Origin: Elysia chlorotica
Lineage: Eukaryota; Mollusca; Gastropoda; Plakobranchidae
DNA: 64,000 bases
NCBI GenBank assembly: GCA_003991915.1
Contig: RQTK01000480.1
Coordinates: 105,829 to 169,828, forward strand
Reading direction: 5' to 3'
This document shows positions 34,292-46,300 of the stretch, one piece after another (within the stretch, counting starts at the first letter, position 1; every line of letters starts with the position of its first letter). Below the pieces are notes generated by a model that worked only from the letters and a program-made list of their open reading frames with translations, made no database searches and was not told where the DNA came from. A program made the position numbers and the translations under genes.

Positions 34292-34805
34292 TAAGTGTGT
34301 CCAACTTCGAGGTCCATTCTTGGCGTTTAACATGCTTTCAGCAAGGCCTTGGAAGCCTTGGATTTTAGACTTCAGATATCGCGACCTAGATTCTAGATCG
34401 CAAAGACTTTAGACCAAGTATTAAGCTAGTATAAAATTTCTTGTGTCTACACGATATCCACTGTGCACAGAATTCCCTGGATCCGGCAAGTAAGGTGTGT
34501 ATCATGGCATAATTTAGAAACCTATTCTGGCCTTTCTCGGCATGTGGTGTAATTTTTTGCGTCGGAAAGTTGGTTGCAATTAGAAGTGTTCATTGTTTTT
34601 CGGTGGATTTTTTTTTCTAGAGGATTTCATCTCAAATGATATAGCTACAACATAATGTAGGCTATGTGATGTTTGTTAATTTCCTTGGGATAATTATACC
34701 GGTGGCCATAGCTGTTTTGAGCATAGACAGAATGTTATTATAATGGTGGTGGAAAAAAATGAACATTAAAAAAATCGCCATTAAAGGCACTAAAGCAAAA
34801 CCAAC

Positions 34806-35130
<325 letters not shown>

Positions 35131-35680
35131 AAAAAAAATTCAATGTATATTATTATATGTATAAATGCATTATGTGGACTGAGAACGAACGCATTAAACA
35201 TGCAACAGAGATCTATAACCAATTTAGACTTACACGCCACTGTAGATGACATTTTAAAACATTGTACCAATAATAAGCAAACAGAATGTCCTAGATATTT
35301 CTAATCAAGACATCATATCAACCAAACATCTAAACAGGGCAGAGGGTCAATATAACTTATAAGTGCGTGTATAACACCGACTCAATAATTTGACCTTACG
35401 TGGTAGGTGGGGTTTATACTTTAGCTACTAAACCAACCAGCATGTCCATACATACATGTGCATGTATGCAAGACACCGGCAAAAGTATAACCCTCTAGGT
35501 TTAATTCACACCCTTGACGCCTCTCTTGGTTTTCTAAAAGTGCGTCTTCTTTAAAATGTGTACCTCGAAGATTATGCTGAACTTACATAAATATTGTTAG
35601 TTCCTAGCCAGGTGTAAGCCAGGTTGAAAGCACACTTAGTATGCCTGGTCTAAGGTCACACGACTTATCTGAACATGATG
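35131..35680. other. Intergenic, nothing recognised
   Basis: No repeats or coding signals that I can support. Confidence 0.5.
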
Positions 35681-35684
35681 CAAG

Positions 35685-35915
35685 GTAGCCAGAGCACACC
35701 ACTTCTAATCGGGACATTCCGGGTTCGAGTTTCTATCACTATCAGGCCACCTTCTCCATGTCCAATGTCAGTGCTTGACCTACTGAGACAAGACTAGTCC
35801 TGCTGTTGTTACCACTCTGTCTGTTTGTGAAACCTCGCATTACGTTACAGTATTGTCAAACATTGGTTTTGACACCCGTCCACGCCAAAGACCGCCTAGT
35901 TATTGGTGTTGGACA
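35685..35915 (+). mobile_element. Ancient SINE copy
   Basis: A degenerate head with GGGTTCGAGTTTC, then CTACTGAGACAAGACTAGTC, TTGGTTTTGACACCCGTCC and TGGTGTTGGAC. Recognisable only by order of blocks. Confidence 0.55.
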
Positions 35916-36100
35916 TTATGAAACAAACTTAGAAACAGACTTATCGGGATCACAGGTTATGTCCTGCGCAAAGCACGAAAAACAGGGGATACAACTTACA
36001 AGCAAGACCCTTATTTTATGGCGTTAAAATTATGTATCAACATCTTCTGTGTGGCGAGCCTACGCTATACATGTATCACGCATAAAGTGCATTTCGTTAT

Positions 36101-37430
36101 TTAGTTTAATATTGCCTCTTTCAGTCCTACTTGGATTTATACATCGACAAAGAGTCTTTAAATTTGCCCTTTTTGTTTTGATAGAATAAAAGAATTGGTC
36201 AAGGCAGACTGAATTTCAAGGCCTTTTTTTTTTTTTAAAGTACTCCTTGAGAACGACTAGATTTAATTTCTGGGTTTGACTGTAACAATAATTTTAAATA
36301 CTAGTTAGACCACGTTCTTTGAACGAAAAAATCATTTAGTAAAATCGTATTTAAATTAGCATTATTACACGGACAGTAACCCGGGATAGGACACGAACAT
36401 TAATGAGCATTATATTATAGAAAATATTATTTTATTAGGAGAAGAAAAGTTATCAAGAGAAAAGTGTATGATATTGAAATGATGTCTCTTTTTAACCAAC
36501 AAAACTTGCAAATCAGTAGACAACACACACGATAGGCTAAGTGACACTTATGCACCGACACATTTTTTTTTAGAAATTTGACCTGTAAATTCTAATAACA
36601 AAAAGGAGAGAGCGTAGGGAACAGAGTTTCTTTTGTTTTATAAATTAACGGTAGGTAATTTTGAATTCTAAAAGTGCCATTGCACTAGACGAAAAATAGA
36701 GCAACATTCATGTTAAATCTCAACAAGATCGGTGCCGAAGTTAATCCTGTAGAGGTGAACAAAATTTAGTTTAATATTGCCTCTTTCAGCCCCACTTAGA
36801 TTTATAGGGCCTACGTCACACCTCGACAACAAATCTTTAAAGTTGTCCTTTTTGTTTTGATAGAATAAAAGAATTGGTCAAGACTGACAGATTTTAAGGC
36901 CTTTAAAAAAGCAATTATTGAGAACGACTAGATTTAAATTCTGGGTTTGGTTGTTACAATTTTTTTAAATACTAGTAAGACCGCTTTCTTTGAACGAAAA
37001 AAACCATTTAGTAAAACCGCATTTAATTAGCGTGATTACACGAAATTAATCCGGGAACGGATAGGCCCTACCAACTGAGCATAATATTCTTGAAAAGTTG
37101 TTAGGAGATGAACAGTTATTAAGCGATAAGTGCATGAGATTGACATGATGTTTCCTTTTAACCAACAAAACTTGCAAATCGATAGACAACTCACAAGATA
37201 GGCTAAGTGACACTTGTGCATCGACACTTATTTAGCAATTTGGCGTGTAAATTTTAATAACACAAAGGAGAGAGTGTAGGGAACAGACTTTCTTTTGTTT
37301 TATAAATCAACGGAAGGTAATTTTGAATTTTTTGAATTACAAAGGTGTCATTGCACTGAACGAAAAACAGAGCTACATTCATGCACAACCTCAAGAAGAT
37401 CGGTGCCGTAGTTAACAAGCAGGGGTGAGC
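36101..37430. repeat. 665 bp tandem duplication
   Basis: Copies at 36101-36765 and 36766-37430 share TTAGTTTAATATTGCCTCTT, TTTTGTTTTGATAGAATAAA, GAACGACTAGATTTAA, ACCAACAAAACTTGCAAATC and AGATCGGTGCCG. They have diverged by many substitutions and small indels. No ORF is conserved between the copies. Confidence 0.9.
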
Positions 37431-37524
37431 AAAAATCGAAGCTTATGATATGTTTGTGTGTGTCTGTGTGTGGTAATAATACGTAGGCCTACTGGTAAAC
37501 TACTGAATGTGGGAAGTGGGGTGG

Positions 37525-37765
37525 GGTGGGGCGCTGTGGCCCTGGGGTAGGATATCAGCTTCCGACGCTAAAGGTCCGTGGTTCAAGCCCTGGCGATTTC
37601 GTTCGCTACTGGTTGGGTCGGTGTCAGTTTACTGTGATCGGCTGAGACAGTAGTCATGGCAACCCCGCCCTGTCTCGTGTGTGGCAACACACACAATTGT
37701 CAGACGCTAGTCTTGGGGTCCATCCACTATATAGCCTACCGATTTTGGACGTTAAGACAACTAAA
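37525..37765 (+). mobile_element. SINE copy, nearly full length
   Basis: Head GCGCTGTGGCCCTGGGGTAG, B box GGTTCAAGCCCTGG, body GATCGGCTGAGACAGTAGTC, end TTTTGGACGTTAAGACAAC. Confidence 0.85.
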
Positions 37766-38335
37766 AAAACAGACAACGAAAAATAACACATAATGCGCTG
37801 CAGAAGGGGAACAAGTAAGCTGAGTAAACTCTTGATTTGCTGAACCTTGGGGGGAGGTAGCTCACATAATGTGTGGTGTAGTTCTGACAACGCACATGAA
37901 ACTGAAACAGAAAGTAGAATGTGAATACCGAAACTAGGTTTGATCGAGCCAGTAATCGGGATACGTATTTTAAATTGTTTACTAAATTAAAATTATCTTG
38001 AAATAGTACTGTTGTTTAAGTCTATTAGGTTGTCGGCGAGACAGTAATATGCTCACTTGAATGTCTATTTCTCTCTTGAGTGGCCATACTCATAAATAAT
38101 AAAAATAGGGGGTGGACTGGCAATACCAAACTTACATGTAAACTATATTTATATGGCACCGATGAAGATATAAAGAATCTCGATATTATCGAGAAGCACT
38201 ACCAGTACGATTGACCACTTCTTTCGAACATGTACTTGGTGGTAGGTAGATCTTTTAGATAAGTTTATAAGCTTAGTAGCTTGCTTGGCCGTAGAGTGCA
38301 GAGATCACCAATGACCAAGGCCACACAATGATACC
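37766..38335. other. Intergenic, nothing recognised
   Basis: No coding or repeat signal that I can support. Confidence 0.5.
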
Positions 38336-38339
38336 TGTA

Positions 38340-38465
38340 ACCACATACTAAAATTCTATCTAGATAGATCTAGATTCAGAATGTATACTACGGTAGATCT
38401 TGATTCTTTTAGATTCTAAAGACCAGATGTCTAAGATTTGATCTAGAATCTACTCTAGATTGTAA
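38340..38465. repeat. TCTAGA/AGATCT-rich tract
   Basis: Dense overlapping CTAGAT, AGATCT and GATTCTAAAG words about 1.9 kb upstream of the first recognised ALDH5A1 exon. A similar tract (62.99-63.15 kb) lies upstream of POLR1G; both contain AGATTCAGAATGT. Confidence 0.6.
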
Positions 38466-38919
38466 ATGGGTGCCTAATAAAGAGGGCTGCAATGGTGAGA
38501 ATAGTGGGAGTGTCGTGCATAAACTTTAAAATGCACTGTATCTAGATATATATATATATATTAAATATGCTCTAGAAGTTTCTAAATAAGTTTTGCAAAA
38601 TTTTTTACGCTAGAATAGATATATATGTCAAGCGCCATTTGCCCATCCGTGCAATCTTAAGATGGTGCAGAACCATCCGCAGAAAGCAAGACCATCCCTA
38701 GTCGGATGCGCCAATGGTTTCATTTCTTGGTGCTTTGCTTTCCCCTTTCATTGCACTTTTACACTTCGAAATATATGAATTTTTTTCTGGGAAACATTAC
38801 ACTTCTTTGAGCATGTATCAGACATAGATTTAAATTCCCAATCCGCTTTGTATTAAATTTTCCACACTTCAAAATTTTATCAGTTTTAAGTACTGCATTT
38901 GTTCATCTTGGTATTGTCT

Positions 38920-39210
38920 TTGCATCAGCGGCTTACAGTGCCTTCATAACAAGTCAGGCAAAATGGCAGTTTCTCTACTCAATGCAATAAAATATATCTA
39001 AAACTAAAAGATTTATAGTGATGATTTTTGCAACAAAACCATTAATAATAATAATAATAATAATATATCGTCTAAGTTGCATCAACGGCTTACAGTGCCT
39101 TCATAACAAGTCAGACAGAATTGCAGTTTTCTATTCAATACAATAAAATATAATCAAATATCTAATAATGCGACACTAAAACTAAAAGATCTATAGTAAT
39201 AATTTTTTCA
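38920..39210 (+). repeat. 157 bp direct duplication
   Basis: TTGCATCAGCGGCTTACAGT with CCTTCATAACAAGTCAG at 38920 recurs at 39077. Both copies end in an AAT run. Confidence 0.85.
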
Positions 39211-39220
39211 ATGAAACCAT

Positions 39221-39243
39221 TAGTAATAATAATAATAATAATG

Positions 39244-39286
<43 letters not shown>

Positions 39287-39384
39287 TAATAATAATAATT
39301 AATAATAATCATGATAATATTACCGGTAACAATCATAATAATAATACCGGTAACAATCATAATAATAATACCGGTAACAATCAC

Positions 39385-39424
<40 letters not shown>
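39221..39424 (+). repeat. AAT microsatellite with embedded TACCGGTAACAATCA units
   Basis: (AAT)n is interrupted by three TACCGGTAACAATCA units spaced by AATAAT. The Asn- and Ile-rich ORFs across it are artefacts. Confidence 0.95.
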
Positions 39425-39425
<1 letters not shown>

Positions 39426-40353
39426 AAACAATTGTGTGTGTTTTCAAGTGATCAGAGGTTGGCCCATATTTTGCTTGATTTGCTCAATCTTAAGATCGCC
39501 AGCTCTGTTCATTTCGGAAATGATCCATAGATGGCGCTTCCTCTTTCTGCGGATCCTCATATGGTTCTGCGATTCTACAATATCAAATAAAATTATAGCT
39601 ATTCATAGAACAGATAGGCCTACTATTGCGTGAATAGAAAAATTTGGACAGAAGCACTAAAGTGCCTATACATTGGCAGAGCATGACTGAGGCTGAATTG
39701 TTCATGACAAAATCCCTGGAGGTCCAGATAATTACCAGATTAAATCTTTACCTACTCTAATCTAGATTAGACTGTTAGCTGCTTTTTTTTTCTTCCAAAG
39801 TCCGTCGACTTAGCTGTTATAATATCATGGTTAATTTTGTCAGGTTTGCCTCTTAATGATAATGTAGTTTCAATTTTACATGAATAAATATGTGGATCTA
39901 TTAAGTACTTGGCATTGTCAGTGATTGAAACCTGTGATCTCTGGTCAGTTCAGCGATTGATTTGGGTTTCCTCTGCAAGTTATAACCCTACTTTGTTTCT
40001 TGTTAAAATTGTTTGTTGATCTATTTAGCCTGACTGCAGAGTATGGTCACTGGATGACTTTTCCAAAAAGTTGCTCATTTGAGAATTGTCAGAATCAGTT
40101 TTTGACTTAAGCTTTGTCAGCTTTGCCTACTCTTGGTAAAGTCAGAATTGATAAAACATGTACTATCTTCCATTACAGTTCTCTCTTGAAATTACACCCC
40201 CGAAACTTATGAATACTATAGATTCAGAGTAAATCTATATTGCATTACATTCCAGGGCACTTACTCATCAAAAGAAATTTTTTGTTGTTGACACAATTGT
40301 CAGCAAATTTTTTATATGGAAAGACTAAAACAACTGTTTTTACTTTCTTCCAG

Positions 40354-43300
40354 GGAGGTTTTGTGACTAGCAAGGTTTACTCTGGAGGCGCTCTTCTTCT
40401 TGTTAAAAGCAGAAATTTGTTTCCAGCACTAAGGATGGCAAGCACAAACGTGGCAGCCCTTCAGAAGGACAAAGCCTATGTGGATGGGAAATGGGTGTCT
40501 GCGAAATCAGGCAAAACTTTTGAAGGTGGATACATTTTAGTTTGTACTCCTCTTGAACAAGGATTATAAATAAGAGACTAAGATAAAGATTATATAACAA
40601 TTTTTTTATTCTGTCGTTGAATGTTTTGTTGTTTATTAGGCAGGTAGAGTAGTCCTCTGTAGTTGCTAGCAGTCAATCAAGCTGGCACAACTGCATCAGG
40701 TGGGGGGATGCAGTAGCCCTGGAGTAGAACATCAGCTTTAGACACAGGAGGTCCGTGGTTTGAGCCCTACCCTGGCAACTCGCCCCCTAATGGTTGGGTC
40801 GGTGTTAGTTTAATGTGAATAGCTGATATAGAGTCGTGGTATTCCCTCACTGTTTCTGTGTGGCAGCCTGTAAACTTCTCAGACGTTAGTCTTGAGGCCT
40901 ATAAATTTAACCTATAGTTTTGCTGTCATTGGATGCTTAGCAACAACACTTACATTTTACCTGCATCAGATGCTGTCAAACGAGCAGCTTTGTAGTTAGA
41001 CTTAAAAGAACTTTATAAATCTGTTATTTGTTCTTGCAAGCAATAATATCTTATCTTTGTTGCAAGCTGAGTTTGGGTGTTTGAATTCATAGACTAGGGT
41101 CTGTTCTTTTTCTCTTTTTATTTTGTTTACAAATAATTTCTTTTCTTCAATTTTTATAATGTAGCAGAGCACTGTTGACATAAGAGAAGTGAAATCACTT
41201 CTATTAACTACTGTTCACTCTAAGTACGTAACATGCATATAATGCAAGTTTGGCCCCCTGAATCAGGCTCAGTGGCAAAACAAAGATGCCACGATAAAAG
41301 CTGCCTGTACCAAATTGGCCTAACTGAAGAGAACCAGTCAGAAACGAGTTTGGTGGAGAGGAGTTGCTGCGGCCCTATGTTCTACAGGGAATCAAGAGGC
41401 TTAAACTAAAAACGAAACTATGTAACATACTATTGCAAATTAAACCCTGTTTTTTCTGCCCCCAGTGACAAACCCTTCCACGGGCGCAGTGTTGGGGTCA
41501 GTGCCTGACATGGACAGGTCAGATGCTCAGGCGGCGGTAGACGCTGCTTACAAATCCTTCCAGTCGTGGAAGACCACTCTGCCCAAGGTTGGTTGGTTGG
41601 TTGGGTTGGTTTAACGTCCAACAGCAGCACTATATAGGCTATATCGTGAACAGGCCCCAAGACGAACGTCTGACAATTTTTTATGTGCTACCACACACGA
41701 GACAGGGCGGGGATACCATGACTCCTGTCTCAGCCGGTCACATTATACTGACACCGACCCTACCCAAGGTAGTGTCAGCCGTTTTAACTGTTTTAAATGC
41801 TTTCCTCTTCCATGTGGTAGAACTTTGGCTTTCGATGCAGGAGCTTCGTGGTTCGAGCCCTGCTCTCGATAGCAAAGTCATCCCCTACTGTTTGGGTCGG
41901 TGTCAGTTTAATGTGACCTGCTGAGACAGCATCATGATGGTCCAGCAGTACTCTCTGTGGTAGTATGTTAACTTGTCAGACATTGGTTTTGGGATCCATC
42001 TGCAATATAGCCTATAGAGTACTGACATTAACAATAAGCAACAACACACCATTATCATGTACACTGAAATCCTTTTTTATGAACCCAATTCCTTCTTTTT
42101 GGCCCAGCATATTTTCTATTTTATGATTTATCAGATTTCAACCTTAACATCAATAATGTAACTCTCTTCTCTGACAAAAATGTATATAAAGATTTCTGAC
42201 AACAGCATATTTGATCAATGTAATAAAGAGAGAATGTTTAAAAATTTAAGTTACTTTGCTATGATTAAAATTGGGCTTATAAGTTTTATAGATTATCTGA
42301 AAAGCAGCAAAAATGATCCATGCCAAAATCCTATCACAGTGAGGTATAATTATATATATATATTTTTTTTTTTTTTTTGGTAATTGGAGAAGGCAACTGA
42401 TATTCTTAACATTTGTTTTTTGTTGTCTTTTTTTTTGTAAGGAGCGAAGCGATATCCTGAGAAGGTGGTTTGAGCTTTGTGTGAAGCATAAGAAAGAGTT
42501 GGCTACCCTGATCACATTGGAGATGGTAGGTACATATGCTTTTTTTTTTTTTTCATTTAACTGTCATTATTTAGACCTTTGAGTTGAAATTAAATACTAA
42601 AACACTCACAAAATGTTATATTAATGTTCTAATAACTTAAAAAACCATTTAAAATTATTAAAAACCATGAGCTGCTGTTTTGTTGTTGTTTAATTTTAAT
42701 TCTAAAACAGTGTGTATCATGGCTCTTTATGTTCAATTAATTTTAGATAATTAAATGCAATTCTAATGATAATGAAGGGGCAGACAACTCTGGTATTTAG
42801 AGGACCCATTGTTTTTAGACCTATGCATAAGTGAAGCTTTGCAAATTCTTTCTATGACTCTAAAGAACTGTAACATTTAAACCTTTTCTATACAAATACA
42901 GACATTGCTCTCTAGAGGCAGTTATTAGTGCAGTAATCAATGATGCCATGTTTCTGTAAATGTACAGATTTACTGTAAAAAAAAAAATTTGACAAGTCCA
43001 GTAAAGGTCTGGCAAGGGGTTGTTAGTTGTGTACCAGTATGAGAGGTTCAGTAAAAAAATAATTATCCAGTTGGCATCAGCCTCCATCAGATTGCTACAA
43101 AATTTCTATTCTTAGCGGACTTGTGTTTCTAAGGGTATGTTTGTAGATGTGTATGTAACATGTTTAATTTTTCCCCATTCTCACATAGTATTGATGTTGT
43201 TAAATTGAACCTAATGTATATACATACGACCAATGCAAATTTCCCAATATGATAGTAAAGACATAATTATCTTATCTTATCACTGAGTAATGATCGTTCC

Positions 43301-46300
43301 TTTTTATTTTATCCAAGGGTAAATCTTATCCCGAGTCTGAGGGAGAGATAGCGTACAGCGCCAACTTTCTGGAGTGGTACAGCGAGGAGGCTAGGAGAAC
43401 GTACGGACATGTGACACCTTCGTCCGCACAAAACAAAAGAGTCATGGTCATCAAGCAGCCTGTCGGAGTTGTTGCCATGATCACCCCGGTTCGTAGAATT
43501 TTTAGTTAAGGTTATGTCAGAGCGATCATCTCCATTTTCTCTGTGTATTGAATCACGGTTTTTCAAATTATTATAAAGGTTTTATAATTCTTCCCACAAT
43601 ATTTGTGATGGTATTAAAGCCATGCTTAAAACGGTTTTGATAATTTTTTTATGGGTAATTTATGTAAAAAAGTGTAATATTGATGACAATTGACAATGTT
43701 GCTCAACATAGATGAATTTGTCAATTTTGCTCAACATTGATGAATTCGTCTATATGGCTCAACACTGATGCATTTGTCTGTATGGCTCAAAATTGATAAA
43801 TTTGTTATTTCGCTCATAATTTTGAGATAAATATGGTACAGTTGAGTCCAATGCTGAATCGGCAAAATGTTAAGGACTCCACTGTTTTGCAAAAAGTTCT
43901 CAAATAGAATATGAAATATAAAGAAACTGAAATTTGTATGCTTGTGATATAATGCAGCACATATGTGAGACTAAACATACAATTTGGCACCTAAGTACAG
44001 ATAACTAACCTTTTGTGATAATAAAAAACCTGTTAAATAACTCCATAGTTCATTTTTTCCCCTCTTGTATCAAACCCACAACCTCTTAGAGAAGAGAGGT
44101 TTATCAGAAGCAGAGTCTACTGTTCCAATTTGGAAAAAAAAATGTTGTCTAGATTCATCCGTGAAAACAAAACAAACTCATATGATTATAATATGTATAT
44201 GTCTTGTGTTTCTCCACCTCAGTGGAACTTCCCTAGCGCCATGCTGACGCGTAAGATGGGAGCTGCCCTGGCTGCAGGGTGTACGGTTGTAGCGCGACCA
44301 GCTGAGGATACGCCTCTCTCTGCCCTCGCCCTCTGTCAGGTGAGTTTTTTTTTCTCCTTAGTCTATGCCGCTTTCCTTTTTACTCAAGATGGTCTAGATG
44401 GAGCATAGATCATGAAATCAATATCACTTCTTGGTATTTTGCCTTTCTTGTTTGAATGGGTCTTTTTCAGAAATTGAAAAAAAGACAAACAAAATATTTT
44501 TTATGTTACAATCTGTTTTTCTGATTTTATAAACTTTAGAGAATAGGACAAACTTTTCATCAAAACCACATCTGTTATGTTTTAAAAGCTGTTCATCAGA
44601 ACCACATTAATTTATTCAAACTTTTGTTCCAGCTTGCGGAGCTATTAGCCATCCAAACAAAGTAATTTTTTAAAACTTTTTTCATCCAATTTGGAAAAAA
44701 TGTTCTCTAGATTCATCCGTGAAAACAAACAGACTCACATGTTTTTTATAATATGTATATGTCTCGTGTTCTCCCCCCCACCCCCAGTGGAACTTCCCGA
44801 GTGCTATGCTGACGCGTAAGATGGGAGCTGCCCTGGCTGCAGGGTGTACAGTTGTAGCGCGACCGGCTGAGGATACGCCTCTCTCTGCCCTCGCCCTCTG
44901 TCAGGTGAGTTTTTATCCTCCTTAGTCTATGCCGATCTCCTTTTTACTCAAGATACTCTAGCTGGAGCATAGATCTTGAAATCAATATCACTTCTTGGTC
45001 TTTTGCCTTTCTTGTTTGAATGGGTCTTTTTCAGAAATTGAAAAAGAAGCAACCAACAAAATATTTTTTACGTTACAATCTGTTTTTCTGATTTTATAAA
45101 CTTTTAGAGAACAAAGGACGAACTGCTCATCAAAACCACATGCTCTAATAATAAAAAAAATACTGTTAACCAGTACCCCATTATGTTATTTGTTCAAACT
45201 TTTATTTCAGCTAGAGTATCACTGTAGCAGAGAATAAACTGCTTATGGAAATCACATGATCTGATATATTTAAAGGTTTTTTTTCAGCTTGCAGAGCAGA
45301 TAGTGAACTTGTCATCAAAATCTCATCTGTGATTTTTTAAAGGCTGTTTGTTCATCAGAACCATATTTAATTTCTTCAAACTTTTATTTCAGCTTGCGCA
45401 GCTCTACAGAATAAATTAGCCATCCAGGCAAAATGTTTTTTTAAAACTTTGTGTTCACCAGAACCACATGTAATTTGTTAAAACTTTACTTTCAACTAGA
45501 ATATCCTCGTAGAGATTTAATTGATGTCATAAAAACCACATGTTCTAATTTTTTCAAACCTTTGTTCCAGTTGGCGGAGCAGGCAGGAGTACCGCCAGGT
45601 GTGGTGAATGTGGTTACCAGCAGCCGAGACAATGCCTCGCCGATCGGCAAAGAGTTCTGCGAGAATCCACTCATCTCCAAGATATCGTTCACAGGCTCGT
45701 GCAATGTTGGCAAAGTGAGTGTTTGAAGCTCAGGTCTAGTTTAAATGCTTGGTGCTTGTGAAAAACCAGAGTTTTATAGTATACCTAATGCTAGGTGACT
45801 TCAGGAATTAAAATATAAATATAAACAAATCTTAATGTTTTTTAAAGAAAGTTTTTTGTCGTCCCTAGCATTACTAGGAATTAGCATTAAGCTTTTCCCA
45901 TCATGCCGCACACATGTTGTAGGCATTGATATGCTCTTATGCTAGCACCTCTTTGTATTTATCTACATATCTTGCATTTCAAAATAATAAATATCAAAGC
46001 TTTTACCTTTTCAAATTTTTTGAAATCTCTCCCAAAATAGTGCGCACACAAGGAATAGGCCTTCAATCATGCGATGTGAAAAGGTTAAGTGAGAATGACT
46101 GAGAAATGGTTAGGTTTTAGCGGGGTTAGAGCTGTCGAATTATGCACACGTTGGCTCTGGATCAATCGCCATGCAACTCAAAGAGTTCATGGCATGCATT
46201 AATTTTTTACAAGCACCGTTAAATAAATTACATGTAGTACAGATTTAATCTTCATTGCTCCTAATTTAAACTCTAAAACTGGTTTTGATTGGTGTATTTT

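Noticed and set aside
39510-39590. ATGGCGCTTCC start as ALDH5A1 first exon
   Set aside because: The frame is short, stops soon, lacks a good donor in frame, and similar text occurs inverted near 38.64-38.69 kb, suggesting a repeat.
39211-39633. 140 aa Asn/Ile-rich ORF
   Set aside because: Product of the AAT microsatellite.
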